The notes: generated by a model from the sequence alone, not told the origin. DNA of 64,000 bases from Mucilaginibacter saanensis (GCF_014200575.1 NZ_JACHBZ010000004.1:124001-188000), one strand, 5' to 3'; positions 24,531-34,982 are shown, counted from the first letter of the stretch. A program made the numbers and translations.

Positions 24531-26189
24531 ATGGTATTAAACTTACTTAAAACAAGGTTTACTGTTTTGTTGGTGGCTTTTATTGCGGTTTTTAGCGCAA
24601 ATGTTAAAGCCCAGGATGTTTACCAACAATACCGGCAAGGCTGGTTGAAAAAAGCCGAAGACTATAAGCCACGCCTGTCCGAAACGGTGAAACAACCCGT
24701 AAGCCTGGTAAGGCTTGAAAAAGACAAAGCGGCCTTTCAGGGCTGGAAGGCGGTAAATACAGACAGCGTAGGCAAGCTCTACAACACCTCATTTAAAACC
24801 CAAAGCGGTGTAGTTGCCGATTTTGGCGAACACCTCACCGGATACTTTTCTTTTACCATCAAAGCATTAAAAGGAACGTCGGACGCACCGGTACGTATCA
24901 GGTTTACTTTTGGGGAGGTACCGTCAGAGTTATCGGTGCCGTTTGACCCTTATCCCGGTACCATTAGCCGCGCCTGGCTGCAGGATGAAACGGTTACCGT
25001 TACCGAAATACCCGGCACCATTACCATACCCCGCAGGCTGGCTTGCCGCTACGTAAAGATGGAATTGCTGGGCGCTTCTCCTTATTTTGATTTTCAGATA
25101 GCTAATATAGAATTTAAGGCTACAACGTCGGTGCTTAACAAGCCACCGCTTTTGGCTCCCGGTACTTCGTCGCTTATTGCTGATATTGACCGGGTGGGCC
25201 TCAATACATTAAAGGAATGTATGCAAACTGTATACGAGGATGGCCCCAAACGCGACCGCAGGCTGTGGATTGGCGACTTATACCTGGAATCGCTGGCTAA
25301 TCTTTACTCGTTTCAGAATAATGACCTTACCAAGCGTTGTTTTTATTTGCTGGCAGGTTTATCTGGTGATGATGGGGTTCTTATCTCCAATGTGTTTGAA
25401 ACCCCCGAGCCGCATGCACAGGTTGGTAACCGCTTACTTGACTATTGCTTTTTATACAATGTGGCCCTGAAAGAATATGTAGCCGCTACAGACGATAAGC
25501 AAACGGGACTTGACCTTTGGCCGGTTGCCAAAAAACAACTGGACATGATCCGCAAGTATGCTGGAGCCGATGGCATGATGGACTACGTAAAAGCCGGGAA
25601 AGAATGGTGGGTGTTTTTTGACTGGAAAGATGGGCTCGATAGGCAAGCCTGTTTACAGGGTTTATCCATTTACGCCCTGAACCAAACTTATGCCCTTGCC
25701 AAACAATTAGGTAAAGAAGATGAGGTTTCCGACGTGCCCGCCCTGGCCCGAAAACTTAAGAATGCTGCGTATAAAAACCTGTATGATAAACAAACCGGTT
25801 TGTTTGTAAGCGGTACCAACAAGCAAATATCCTACGGTTCGCAGGCCTGGATGGTATTGAGCGGAGTGGCGTCAAAACCGGAGGCACAGATTGCGCTTAA
25901 AGCACTTGCCACTGCAAAAGATGCAGTGCATCCCGGCGCTCCTTACATGTTTCATTATTATGTAGCCGCGTTAATTGAAAGTGGTTTGAAGAATGAGGCC
26001 AAAGAAGCAGTGCAAACCTACTGGGGCGGTATGATCAAGAAAGGCGCTGATACCTTTTGGGAGGTTTATGACCCTAACGATGAGCTAAAATCGCCATATA
26101 ATTTTTACCCCGTAAACAGCTACTGCCATGCCTGGAGCTGTACACCGGTATATTTTATCAGAAAATATCCGGAGATATTTCAGCGGTAA
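24531..26189 (+). CDS. Secreted GH78-like glycoside hydrolase (alpha-L-rhamnosidase related)
   Basis: An exported enzyme of 552 residues. The signal peptide is at 1-28 (LLKTRFTVLLVAFIAVFSANVKAQ within it), a beta-sandwich domain at about 70-200, and an (alpha/alpha)6 barrel at about 210-550. The barrel begins with the GH78-like acid motif DGPKRDRRLWIGDL, contains WWVFFDWKDG and WEVYDPNDE (a possible base), and ends SYCHAWSCTPVYFIRKY, very typical of GH78. It is shorter than classical rhamnosidases, and the substrate is inferred from family only. The start is chosen so that the signal peptide is N-terminal; TTG 24441 and ATG 24507 are alternatives. It pairs with the divergent GntR regulator. 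Confidence 0.82.
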   Translation: MVLNLLKTRFTVLLVAFIAVFSANVKAQDVYQQYRQGWLKKAEDYKPRLSETVKQPVSLVRLEKDKAAFQGWKAVNTDSVGKLYNTSFKTQSGVVADFGEHLTGYFSFTIKALKGTSDAPVRIRFTFGEVPSELSVPFDPYPGTISRAWLQDETVTVTEIPGTITIPRRLACRYVKMELLGASPYFDFQIANIEFKATTSVLNKPPLLAPGTSSLIADIDRVGLNTLKECMQTVYEDGPKRDRRLWIGDLYLESLANLYSFQNNDLTKRCFYLLAGLSGDDGVLISNVFETPEPHAQVGNRLLDYCFLYNVALKEYVAATDDKQTGLDLWPVAKKQLDMIRKYAGADGMMDYVKAGKEWWVFFDWKDGLDRQACLQGLSIYALNQTYALAKQLGKEDEVSDVPALARKLKNAAYKNLYDKQTGLFVSGTNKQISYGSQAWMVLSGVASKPEAQIALKALATAKDAVHPGAPYMFHYYVAALIESGLKNEAKEAVQTYWGGMIKKGADTFWEVYDPNDELKSPYNFYPVNSYCHAWSCTPVYFIRKYPEIFQR

Positions 26190-26197
26190 GTTATCGA

Positions 26198-26637
26198 CCG
26201 TCATCCTGAACGGAGTGAAGGATCTACTAACAAAGCAACCTTACAGGTTTTAAAACTGGTAAGGCTGCTTTGTTTTTGGGATAGTGCGATTCCTTCCTAG
26301 TGAAGGAGGAGGTAGGGGTTTAGAAAACTTTTCGGGTTCACATAGCCGTATAAACCCCTCCCTGCAACAGCACAATCCTACGCACCCCTCCCGTGGGGAG
26401 GGAATGATATGCCATTAAGACTTATGAAGTTTTTAAAACTTCGTAAGTCTGACGACATGCCATTCAGCGAATAGATCCTTCGCTCAGGATGACAAGGTGG
26501 CGGGGATAGGTTAATAAATTGCTATTAAGACTTACGAAGTTTTTAAAACTTCGTAAGTCTGACATGCTCTTCAGTTATCAGATACTTCGTTCCTTAAGAT
26601 GACAAGGTGGAGATGGTGGCAGCTCCATTAACGTCAA
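26198..26637. repeat. Cluster of palindromic repeats in a 448-base gap
   Basis: This gap holds a GTCATCCTGA-type arm at 26198-26229, a CCTCCC-type element at 26291-26402 (second copy of 8099-8190), and two tandem 89-base units. No coding sequence is seen. Confidence 0.6.
26412..26610. repeat. Tandem 110-base duplication with perfect palindromes
   Basis: Units at 26412-26500 and 26522-26610. Each begins with a 33-base palindrome (26418-26450 and 26528-26560: AGACTTACGAAGTTTT with its complement; one mismatch in the first) and ends AGGATGACAAGGTGG or the like. Confidence 0.65.
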
Positions 26638-27669
26638 TCAATGCTCATCAATAGCTGGGCCGTTATCTTTCTTCTTGAAGCTATAATATAGGTAACCCAG
26701 TGCCGGGAGTATAAATAAACCGCCGATAAGCAGTCCTAAACCCAGGTCATCAATGGATTTTCCTGTAGCATGATCGGTAAGTAGCGACATGGATGTTCCG
26801 TCTTTAAATATCACAAAACGTGGGAAACGCGTGTGCCCAACCGAGATTAGGATCATACTTACCTGAAACGCCGCCAATACCCTTATCCATTGTTTATTTT
26901 TAGTATCAGAGATAATGAACCACAATAATACAAGCGAGAGGGTAGCGGCAATCACTGCCGCCAAACTCAGCGGGTTGCCAAATATCCAGTTATCCAGGTG
27001 CACATGCTCAAAATGCGAAGCCAAGAACACCAGTGCCCCAAGTACAACGGCGGCTATATTCATGGCCTTGGCTTTTTTAATAAAGCGTTTTATATCGTAT
27101 ACCTCGGTACATTCTCCAATGAGGTAAATGGCGGCAAGGAAACCGCAAAGCGCTACCGTGAAAAGACCTACTGCTACTGAGAACCAGTTAAGCCAGCTGA
27201 AAATATAAGCGCCGGCAAAGGTTTTAGCCGCCGGATCTATTTGTCCTGACAGTGCGCTGCCAGCAATAATACCCAAAAACATGGGCGTCACAAAGCTGGA
27301 GTAAACAAACATGTGGTTATAAAGGCCCTGTGTTTTTTCGTCCTTAATGGCATCATAATTACGAAAGGCAAAGGCGGTGCCACGGGCTATAATACCCAAA
27401 AGCATAATTAGCAGCGGGATATGCAGATAAATACACATCTGGCTGTAAATAACCGGGAAGCCTACAAACAAGATAACAACGGTAATAATAAGCCACATGT
27501 GGTTGGCCTCCCATATAGGCCCTATGGCCTGGTAGCTTGTTTTGCGGGTACGGTGTTTATTATCGGTTGATGTAAAAAGCTCAATGATACCCGCACCAAA
27601 ATCGGCCCCGCCTAACAGGAAGTACAGGGTAATGGCAGCAAATAAAAACAGAATAACAACGTATAACAT
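26638..27669 (-). CDS. cydB: Cytochrome bd ubiquinol oxidase subunit II
   Basis: The smaller membrane subunit of the bd-type terminal oxidase. The 343-residue protein has about nine transmembrane helices and opens FAAITLYFLLGGADFGAGI, the CydB mark (with the conserved Asp), followed by IGPIWEANHMWLIITVVILF. It follows cydA after 11 bases and forms an operon with it. No cydX-like small gene or cydDC transporter is adjacent. It gives the organism a high-affinity or cyanide-tolerant branch next to complex I. Confidence 0.94.
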   Translation of the reverse strand: MLYVVILFLFAAITLYFLLGGADFGAGIIELFTSTDNKHRTRKTSYQAIGPIWEANHMWLIITVVILFVGFPVIYSQMCIYLHIPLLIMLLGIIARGTAFAFRNYDAIKDEKTQGLYNHMFVYSSFVTPMFLGIIAGSALSGQIDPAAKTFAGAYIFSWLNWFSVAVGLFTVALCGFLAAIYLIGECTEVYDIKRFIKKAKAMNIAAVVLGALVFLASHFEHVHLDNWIFGNPLSLAAVIAATLSLVLLWFIISDTKNKQWIRVLAAFQVSMILISVGHTRFPRFVIFKDGTSMSLLTDHATGKSIDDLGLGLLIGGLFILPALGYLYYSFKKKDNGPAIDEH

Positions 27670-27680
27670 AATATCGCGGG

Positions 27681-28988
27681 TTAACGGTCGTACAATTCAG
27701 GAACCATCTGTATCTGCCTTTTCAACAGGAAAATAACAAATACGCTCAGGGTAAAATAAATAAAGGTGAACAGGTAAAAGGAGTATTGTATACCCGGCAT
27801 AGGCGTAACGGCCTCGCTGGTGCGCATTACCCCCTGAATAATCCAGGGTTGGCGGCCAACTTCGGTAACCGTCCAGCCGGCTTCCAGGGCAATAAAGCCG
27901 GCTGGGGTGGCCCAGATAAACATTTTCAGGAACCAGCCTTTGGTAAACCAGCTCTTTTTACGCCACAGGGCAATAAAGTATAATACCCCGATCAGCATCA
28001 TCAGCATCCCAAAACCCACCATAACCTGGAAGGCATAATGCGTAACCGCCACCGGCGGCTGGTTTTTAACCGGAATTTTATCCAATCCGTTAACTTCCTG
28101 TTTAAAGTTGTCATGTACCAGAAAGCTCAGTAAGCCGGGAATCTCAATGCCGTAATTTACCTTTTTTGCAGCGGTGTCAGGTATGCCGCCAATAACCAAA
28201 GGTGCATAAGTTTGGGTATGAAAATAAGCCTCCATAGCGGCTAACTTGGCGGGTTGCCTTTTAGCTGCACCTTTGGCGGATATATCGCCGCTCAGGGGTT
28301 GTAAAATTGCTGCTGCCGCACCAAATATAATGGCAATTTTAAATGCCTTGCTATGAAATTGAACGTTGCGTTTACGGTAGATCATTAACGCATGGATACC
28401 GGCTACCGCAAAACCCGTGGCCGAAAATGCAGCTATCGTCATGTGTAATGATTCGGAGAACCAGGCTTCGTTAAACATGGCCTTCAGCGGGTCGATGTTC
28501 AGGTATTGGCCGTTAACGTAGTCAAAGCCTGAGGGGCTGTTCATCCAGGAGTTGGCCGATACCACCAGTATGCCCGATGCTATACCGCTCACACCTACCA
28601 CAACGCCTGTAACCCAATGAAACCAGGTGTTAAGCTTGTTCCAGCCATACAGGAAAAAGCCCAGCGCAATGGCTTCTATAAAAAAAGCGACCCCTTCCAA
28701 CGAAAATGGCATACCAAAAATAGGCCCCGCATGTTTCATAAAGCCCGGCCACAATAAGCCAAGCTCAAATGACAGCATGGTACCCGAAACAGCTCCGGTG
28801 GCAAAAAATATAGCTACCCCTTTACTCCAGGCAATGGTTATGTTTTTGTAAACCTGATCTTTGGTTTTGATCCATTTGTAATGCGATATGGCCATAAAAA
28901 CAGGCATCACCATACCAATGCAGGAGTATATGATATGAAAACCTAAGGATAAGGCCATTTGCGACCTTGCTGCAATAAAATCATCCAT
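27681..28988 (-). CDS. cydA: Cytochrome bd ubiquinol oxidase subunit I
   Basis: The haem-bearing subunit of the bd oxidase. The 435-residue protein is of the short Q-loop type. It has ARSQMALSLGFHIIYSCIG with the N-terminal haem ligand His (about 18-20), FSESLHMTIAAF with the second His (about 180), and GWTVTEVGRQPWIIQG near the C-terminus. There are nine helices. The start MDDFIAARSQ at 28988 matches the family; the frame extends 57 bases further without support. Operon with cydB. A lone LacI regulator gene lies 130 bases away on the same strand and is not obviously linked. Confidence 0.94.
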   Translation of the reverse strand: MDDFIAARSQMALSLGFHIIYSCIGMVMPVFMAISHYKWIKTKDQVYKNITIAWSKGVAIFFATGAVSGTMLSFELGLLWPGFMKHAGPIFGMPFSLEGVAFFIEAIALGFFLYGWNKLNTWFHWVTGVVVGVSGIASGILVVSANSWMNSPSGFDYVNGQYLNIDPLKAMFNEAWFSESLHMTIAAFSATGFAVAGIHALMIYRKRNVQFHSKAFKIAIIFGAAAAILQPLSGDISAKGAAKRQPAKLAAMEAYFHTQTYAPLVIGGIPDTAAKKVNYGIEIPGLLSFLVHDNFKQEVNGLDKIPVKNQPPVAVTHYAFQVMVGFGMLMMLIGVLYFIALWRKKSWFTKGWFLKMFIWATPAGFIALEAGWTVTEVGRQPWIIQGVMRTSEAVTPMPGIQYSFYLFTFIYFTLSVFVIFLLKRQIQMVPELYDR

Positions 28989-29117
28989 ATTTGTTGATAT
29001 AAATAATGGTTGAAAGGTAAAGCTATAATGCAAAAAAAGCAGCAAATTTTGCTAATTGATATTAAATATAAAATGTACTTTTTGTGCGTAACTTGTTGTA
29101 ATAGTGTATTTAATTTA

Positions 29118-30155
29118 TTAAACTTTAGCGTTTTTTAAGGTCGATCCCCTGATAATCAGTTCAGGTTTAATACTGATGATCTTGGGTTTGGCGGCGGTAT
29201 CGGTATTGCCTATTTCCTGGAAAAATAAATTGGCTACCGTGTTACCCATGTACACACTAAACTGATCAATAGTGGTGATAGATGGGCTGGTGATCTCTGA
29301 AAAACTTTCATTGGCATATCCGCATATCCCCAGCTCTGAGGGTACCTTAATACCCATATCGTTGGCAACATCCAATACACCCAGTGCCGAAAAGTCTGAG
29401 GTTGAGGCAAATATGGCATCGGGTGGGTTAGGCAGGCTCAGTAGTTTGCGTGTACCTTCGGCGCCAAGTTCCTTTGTCCAGGCGTTTTCCACTATCAGTT
29501 CCTCAATTACGGGAACGTTATACATTTTAAAAGCCTTCAAATAGCCTTCTTTACGTTGTTTAAAAATATTAAGGTTCTGCGGACCTTCCAGCAGGGCAAT
29601 ACGTTTGTAACCGCCTTCAATTAAATGCGATACCGCTTCAAATGAAGCCTGTACATTGTCATTGATCACTTTTAGTGTTTCCAGTTCTTCGGCAACACGG
29701 TCAAATTGTATGAGCTGTATACCGTGGTCAAGTACGTTTTGCAGGTGCTGGTAATCATAACTATCGGCCGATACCGATATAACAATACAATCCACATGCT
29801 GATTGATCAGGGTATTTACGCATTGTATCTCCTTATCATGTAACTCGCCCGATTGGCAGATGATGAGGTTGTACCCTTTTTGATAGGTCATTTCCTCGAT
29901 ACCGGCAATCACGTTAGAGAAAAAATTCTGATTAATTCTTGGTACAACTACGCCAATGGTTTTTGACTGCCCCTTGCGCAGGTTCGAGGCCAGTATATTG
30001 CGTTTATAGTTTAACTCATCAGCAGTTTTCATGATGAGCTCCTTTGTTTTTTCGTTCACCTGGTTGCTGTTATTCAGCGCTCTGGATACCGAAGAAGCCG
30101 TTATACCCAGTTTGGCGGCTATATCATAAATGGTGGTGCGTTTTACTTTCTTCAT
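29118..30155 (-). CDS. LacI-family transcriptional regulator of the xylose/glucuronate cluster
   Basis: A 345-residue repressor. The helix-turn-helix is at about 5-26 (TIYDIAAKLGITASSVSRAL), with the hinge NYKRNILASNLRKGQSKTIGVVVP, and the sugar-sensing domain follows (about 65-345; FFSNVIAGIEEM, ASTSDFSALGVLDVA, ITSPSITTIDQ). It is divergent from xylB, so xylose or xylulose is a likely effector; this is inference. Two matching operator-like palindromes at 30187-30198 and 35133-35146 suggest control of both the xyl and uxu transcripts. ATG 30155 is preferred over the upstream Met (30167). Confidence 0.9.
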   Translation of the reverse strand: MKKVKRTTIYDIAAKLGITASSVSRALNNSNQVNEKTKELIMKTADELNYKRNILASNLRKGQSKTIGVVVPRINQNFFSNVIAGIEEMTYQKGYNLIICQSGELHDKEIQCVNTLINQHVDCIVISVSADSYDYQHLQNVLDHGIQLIQFDRVAEELETLKVINDNVQASFEAVSHLIEGGYKRIALLEGPQNLNIFKQRKEGYLKAFKMYNVPVIEELIVENAWTKELGAEGTRKLLSLPNPPDAIFASTSDFSALGVLDVANDMGIKVPSELGICGYANESFSEITSPSITTIDQFSVYMGNTVANLFFQEIGNTDTAAKPKIISIKPELIIRGSTLKNAKV

Positions 30156-30186
30156 TATAAAGTGCAAGTTGGAAAAAATATTTTAC

Positions 30187-30198
30187 GCAATCGATTGC
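30187..30198. promoter_or_regulatory. LacI-type operator before xylB
   Basis: GCAATCGATTGC, a perfect palindrome with a central CG, in the divergent LacI-xylB region. TTG (30195-30197) and TAATTTCG (30216-30223), a possible promoter with 18-base spacing, overlap or follow it. Confidence 0.6.
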
Positions 30199-30286
30199 AA
30201 TTTCAAATATTTATTTAATTTCGTGTCCGTTAAGTTACCAAAAATAAACGCACCATATTATTTACATTATAAAACCATAAAAGTAT

Positions 30287-31780
30287 ATGCTGTTATTAGG
30301 CATTGATATAGGTACCTCATCTGTTAAAGTAGGCATAGTTGATGCAGCTACTCAAAAGATAGTTGCATCGGCGCAATACCCTGACGAAGAATCGCCGATT
30401 AAAGCATTGCATCTGGGCTGGGCCGAGCAATCACCGCTGATGTGGTGGGAGCAGGCGCAAAAGGCAATTGCCCTTTGTCACGCAAAAAAAGCATACAATC
30501 CGGCAGATATTGCCGCTATTGGTATTGCCTACCAGATGCATGGCCTGGTTTTGGTTGATAAAGACCAGCAGGTATTGCGTGATAGTATTATATGGTGTGA
30601 TAGCCGTGCTGTTGAAATAGGCGACAAAGCCTTCGCAGCTATTGGCGAGGAAAATTGTTTGTCGCACCTGTTAAATTCACCGGGCAATTTTACGGCATCC
30701 AAGCTGGCCTGGGTTAAGCAGAACGAGCCTGAAATATACAGCCAGATTGATAAGGTAATGCTACCTGGCGACTATATTGCTATGAAACTTACCGGCGATA
30801 TCACCACTTCGGTATCAGCCTTGTCTGAGGGGGTGTTCTTTGATTTTAAAACCAACGCAATATCAGCAGAAATCATCAAATATTTTGGTTTTGATGAAAG
30901 CTTGTTCCCGACAATTAACCCCGTATTTTCATCGCACGGAACTTTGTTGACCTCCGTTGCCGAAAAATTAAACTTAAAGGCTGGTATCCCGGTAACCTAT
31001 AAAGCAGGCGATCAGCCCAATAATGCGCTTTCATTAAATGTATTGAATCCGGGCGAGGTTGCCGCCACGGCCGGTACTTCGGGTGTGATTTACGGGGTGA
31101 GCGATCAGCTTGCTTATGACCAGCAGTCGCGCATCAATACCTTTGCGCACGTTAACTACACCGATCAGCAAAAAAGACTGGGCGTTCTTTTATGTATTAA
31201 TGGTACGGGCAGTTTATACCGTTGGGCCAAATACAATTTCGGCAATGGTTTAAGCTATAGTCAGTTAAATAATGAGGCAAAAAAAGCGCCGCTGGGCAGC
31301 GATGGCTTACAGGTATTGCCTTTTGGTAATGGTGCCGAGCGGATGCTGAACAATAAACAGGTAGGGGCACATCTTCAAAATATCGACCTGAACCTGCATA
31401 CACAGGCTCATATTTTCAGGGCTGTACAGGAAGGGATTGCCAGTGCGTTCCGTTACGGGCTGGATATTATGCGCAGCAATGGTATGAACCCAACTGTGAT
31501 ACGTGCAGGCAAAAGCAACCTGTTTTTAAGCGAACTATTTACCGAAACCTTTGTGAACGCTACCGGCGTGCCTGTGGAGTTATATAATAACGATGGCAGC
31601 GTGGGCGCAGCGTTAGGTGCGGGTATTGGAGCGGGGATATTTAAATCGCCGGCCGAGGCTTTCAGCAATACAAAGGCTATTCAGTTAGTTGAACCATCAA
31701 CCCAGGCATTTGAGCCGGTTTACCAGGAATGGAAAAAGCTTTTAGACGAGAAGTTAAAGGTTAAAGAAGGCGAAAGGTAA
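30287..31780 (+). CDS. xylB: Xylulokinase
   Basis: Phosphorylates D-xylulose to xylulose 5-phosphate. The 497-residue FGGY-family sugar kinase starts LLGIDIGTSSVKVGIVD (ATP-site motif), with AIGIAYQMHGLVLVDK, IIWCDSRAVEIG (sugar-binding Asp region), AGDQPNNALSLNVLNPGEV and GNGAERMLN (in the second domain). It is first gene of the xyl operon; the xylA start is 104 bases downstream after an AT-rich linker with small repeats. A LacI-type operator stands 90 bases before its ATG. Confidence 0.94.
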   Translation: MLLLGIDIGTSSVKVGIVDAATQKIVASAQYPDEESPIKALHLGWAEQSPLMWWEQAQKAIALCHAKKAYNPADIAAIGIAYQMHGLVLVDKDQQVLRDSIIWCDSRAVEIGDKAFAAIGEENCLSHLLNSPGNFTASKLAWVKQNEPEIYSQIDKVMLPGDYIAMKLTGDITTSVSALSEGVFFDFKTNAISAEIIKYFGFDESLFPTINPVFSSHGTLLTSVAEKLNLKAGIPVTYKAGDQPNNALSLNVLNPGEVAATAGTSGVIYGVSDQLAYDQQSRINTFAHVNYTDQQKRLGVLLCINGTGSLYRWAKYNFGNGLSYSQLNNEAKKAPLGSDGLQVLPFGNGAERMLNNKQVGAHLQNIDLNLHTQAHIFRAVQEGIASAFRYGLDIMRSNGMNPTVIRAGKSNLFLSELFTETFVNATGVPVELYNNDGSVGAALGAGIGAGIFKSPAEAFSNTKAIQLVEPSTQAFEPVYQEWKKLLDEKLKVKEGER

Positions 31781-31824
31781 AAGGTAAGAGGCGAAAGGTA
31801 AAACAACAATCTAAAATTAGTATA

Positions 31825-31860
31825 ATTCGATAATTCAATAATTCAATAATTCACAAACTC
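31825..31860. repeat. Short tandem AATAATTC repeats in the xylB-xylA spacer
   Basis: About three to four imperfect 8-base copies of AATAATTC, preceded by repeats of GGCGAAAGGTAA (31769-31800). They lie in the 104-base spacer. Confidence 0.5.
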
Positions 31861-31884
31861 AATAACTCACTAAATAAAAAGGAT

Positions 31885-33213
31885 ATGAGCATCGTAACAG
31901 GAGAAAAACAGTTTTTTAAGGAAATAGGACAGATTAAGTACGAAGGACCGGAATCAGATAATCCGCTGGCTTTTCGCTGGTATGATGCTGATAGGGTTGT
32001 AGGCGGCAAAACCATGAAAGATCATTTACGTTTCGCCTGTGCTTACTGGCACTCGTTCTGCGGTAATGGTGCCGATCCGTTTGGCGAAGCCACCCATATA
32101 TTTCCGTGGAATGAAAAAGCAGATGCTGTTGAACGTGCCAAAGATAAAATGGACGCGGCGTTTGAGTTTATCACCAAAATGAACCTGCCATACTATTGTT
32201 TTCATGACGTTGACGTGGTTGATTACACCAATGACGTAAATGAGAATGACAGGCGTTTACAAGCGCTGGTGGAATATGCTAAACAAAAACAAGCAGCAAG
32301 CGGCGTTAAATTACTTTGGGGTACATCAAACCTGTTCAGTCACCGCAGGTACATGAACGGTGCATCAACCAATCCTGATTTTCATGTGCTGGCCCATGCA
32401 GGTGCGCAGGTAAAGGCAGCAATTGATGCTACTATTGCCTTAGGCGGCGAAAACTACGTATTCTGGGGTGGTCGCGAAGGTTACATGAGCCTGTTAAATA
32501 CCGACATGAAACGCGAGCAGGAGCATTTTGCCAAATTTTTACATACTGCTAAAGACTATGCCCGCAAACAAGGCTTTAAAGGAAGTTTCTTTATTGAGCC
32601 AAAACCATGCGAGCCAACCAAGCACCAGTATGATTATGATGCGGCTACCGTATTTGGCTTTTTGCAGAAATACGATTTGCTGAATGATTTTAAACTAAAC
32701 CTTGAGGTAAATCACGCTACACTGGCTGGCCATACTTTTCAGCATGAACTGCAGGTAGCTGCTGATTCTGGTTTATTGGGCTCTATTGATGCCAACCGCG
32801 GCGATGTACAAAACGGATGGGATACTGACCAGTTCCCTAACGATATCAATGAGATAACAGAATCAATGCTGATTATACTGGAAGCCGGCGGTTTGCAGGG
32901 TGGTGGTATTAACTTTGATGCCAAAATACGCCGTAACTCCACAGATCCGGCCGATTTGTTCTACGCGCATATTGGTGGTATGGACATTTTTGCCCGTGCT
33001 TTGGTTACTGCTGATACCATTTTGCAAAAGTCAGATTATAAAAAAGTACGTGCCGACAGGTATGCTTCTTTTGACTCCGGTACCGGTAAAGATTTTGAAG
33101 CAGGAAAGGTTTCTTTAGAAGATTTACGTAACTATGCAATTGCCAATGGCGAGCCTAAAGCCACAAGCGGTAAACAAGAATATTTAGAAAATTTGATAAA
33201 TCGCTATATATAG
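31885..33213 (+). CDS. xylA: Xylose isomerase
   Basis: Interconverts D-xylose and D-xylulose. The 442-residue class II enzyme shows [18 protein letters not shown], the active-site CFHDVDVVD (about 109-117), [17 protein letters not shown], metal-binding [16 protein letters not shown], and [11 protein letters not shown]. Length and motifs are typical. It follows xylB and precedes the SSS transporter by 37 bases, so the three genes form a complete entry route for xylose. Confidence 0.96.
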   Translation: MSIVTGEKQFFKEIGQIKYEGPESDNPLAFRWYDADRVVGGKTMKDHLRFACAYWHSFCGNGADPFGEATHIFPWNEKADAVERAKDKMDAAFEFITKMNLPYYCFHDVDVVDYTNDVNENDRRLQALVEYAKQKQAASGVKLLWGTSNLFSHRRYMNGASTNPDFHVLAHAGAQVKAAIDATIALGGENYVFWGGREGYMSLLNTDMKREQEHFAKFLHTAKDYARKQGFKGSFFIEPKPCEPTKHQYDYDAATVFGFLQKYDLLNDFKLNLEVNHATLAGHTFQHELQVAADSGLLGSIDANRGDVQNGWDTDQFPNDINEITESMLIILEAGGLQGGGINFDAKIRRNSTDPADLFYAHIGGMDIFARALVTADTILQKSDYKKVRADRYASFDSGTGKDFEAGKVSLEDLRNYAIANGEPKATSGKQEYLENLINRYI

Positions 33214-33250
33214 TTTATAATTGTCAATCTAACATATTAAAAACCAAACA

Positions 33251-34957
33251 ATGAACCTGAAAACCCTCTCGTATGGCGATTATGCTGTATTTTTGATCTA
33301 CTTTGTTATAGTTTCCAGCTATGGCTGGTGGGTATATAAGCGTAAACACAACGCTGATGCCACCTCTAAAGACTACTTTTTGGCCGAAGGGTCGTTAACC
33401 TGGTGGGCTATTGGTGCATCACTGATTGCTTCAAATATATCTGCCGAACAGTTTATCGGAACCAGCGGATCAGCATTCAAGATGGGTATTGCCATATCAA
33501 CTTACGAGTGGATGGCATCAATTACACTGATTATCGTTGCGGTATTTTTTATACCGGTATATCTTAAGAACAAGATATTTACCATGCCGCAGTTTTTGCA
33601 TCAGCGTTATAACGGTACGGTAGCCATGATCATGGCTATCTTTTGGCTGTTGCTATACATTGTGGTTAACCTGATGTCAATATTATATCTTGGAGCCTTG
33701 GCTATCAGCGGTATATCGGGCATTGATATTCACTTATGTATATGGCTGCTGGCTATATTCTCGGTTTTTATCACCCTGGGCGGAATGAAGGTTATTGGTT
33801 ATACCGACGTTATACAGGTAGCTGTACTGATATTAGGCGGTTTAATGGCCTCGTACCTTGCATTAACGCTTTTAAGCGAAAAAGAAGGTACCACCGGCTT
33901 ATTGAACGGGTTTAAAATACTGCACTCAGAAGCTGGCGACCACTTCCACATGATATTCAAGAAAGATAATCCAAACTATATGGATCTTCCTGGTTTATCG
34001 GTGTTGATAGGCGGTATGTGGATCACCAACCTTAACTATTGGGGTTGTAACCAGTATATTACGCAAAGGGCCTTGGGTGCAGATCTTAAAACTGCCCGTG
34101 GCGGTATCTTGTTTGCGGCCTTCCTGAAATTGCTGATGCCGGTTATTGTGGTATTGCCAGGTATAGCTGCTTATTTGTTATATCAAAAAGGAATGTTCCA
34201 CCAGGAAATGATGAGCTCATCGGGCGTAATGGACCCTAACAAAGCATATCCATCATTACTGAACTTATTGCCAACCGGATTAAAAGGATTGTCATTTGCA
34301 GCTTTAACAGCAGCTATCGTGGCTTCATTGGCTGGTAAGGCAAATAGTATTGCAACTATCTTTACACTGGATATTTACAAAAAAGCGATCAACCCTGAGG
34401 CTAACGATAAAAAGCTAGTTAATTTAGGAAAGATCTCCGTTGTGGTTGCCATGGTATTGGGTATATTATTATCTGAACTGATAGGTAAATCATTAATGGG
34501 CGAGGGTAAACAAGGTTTCCAATACATTCAGGAATACACAGGTTTCGTATCTCCGGGTATCTTTGCCATGTTTATACTGGGTTTCTTCTGGAAAAAGGCT
34601 ACCTCAAACGCTGCATTGTTTGCTACAATAGGTGGGTTTATTTTCTCGTGCTTCTTTAAACTATTGCCACGCTTTGCTGATCTGAGCTTCTTATCACCTT
34701 ACGGTTTCTCAAAACTGGCCTTACAGGACGATAAAGTAACCCAGTTGTATGAGATACCTTTCCTTGATCGTATGGGTTTTGTATTTATCATTTGCGTAGT
34801 TGGTATGTATATCATTTCAATGATTGACCACGCCAGGGGCACTAAAACCAATGGTTTAGAAATAGATTCATCTATGTTCCGCACCACCCGTGCCTTTACA
34901 GCAGGTGCACTTATCATAACCGGAATTGTAGTAGCACTTTACTCTATTTTCTGGTAG
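33251..34957 (+). CDS. Sodium/solute symporter (SSS family), probable xylose transporter
   Basis: A 568-residue inner-membrane protein with about 14 transmembrane helices. The SSS marks are SLIASNISAEQFIGTSGSAF (about 57-76), GGMKVIGYTDVIQVAVLILGG, GLSFAALTAAIVASLAGKAN (Na+ site) and YTGFVSPGIFAMFILGFFWK. The position as third gene of the xyl operon makes xylose the likely substrate, as for the SGLT-like carriers often linked to xylA in this phylum. A terminator follows 26 bases after the stop. Confidence 0.92.
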   Translation: MNLKTLSYGDYAVFLIYFVIVSSYGWWVYKRKHNADATSKDYFLAEGSLTWWAIGASLIASNISAEQFIGTSGSAFKMGIAISTYEWMASITLIIVAVFFIPVYLKNKIFTMPQFLHQRYNGTVAMIMAIFWLLLYIVVNLMSILYLGALAISGISGIDIHLCIWLLAIFSVFITLGGMKVIGYTDVIQVAVLILGGLMASYLALTLLSEKEGTTGLLNGFKILHSEAGDHFHMIFKKDNPNYMDLPGLSVLIGGMWITNLNYWGCNQYITQRALGADLKTARGGILFAAFLKLLMPVIVVLPGIAAYLLYQKGMFHQEMMSSSGVMDPNKAYPSLLNLLPTGLKGLSFAALTAAIVASLAGKANSIATIFTLDIYKKAINPEANDKKLVNLGKISVVVAMVLGILLSELIGKSLMGEGKQGFQYIQEYTGFVSPGIFAMFILGFFWKKATSNAALFATIGGFIFSCFFKLLPRFADLSFLSPYGFSKLALQDDKVTQLYEIPFLDRMGFVFIICVVGMYIISMIDHARGTKTNGLEIDSSMFRTTRAFTAGALIITGIVVALYSIFW

Positions 34958-34982
34958 TTTTTGATGAATTAAGATTTTTACC

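Noticed and set aside
26190..26637. Repeats in tandem as a possible CRISPR array
   Set aside because: Only two units, with palindromes too long and spacers that are themselves repeated; no cas genes.
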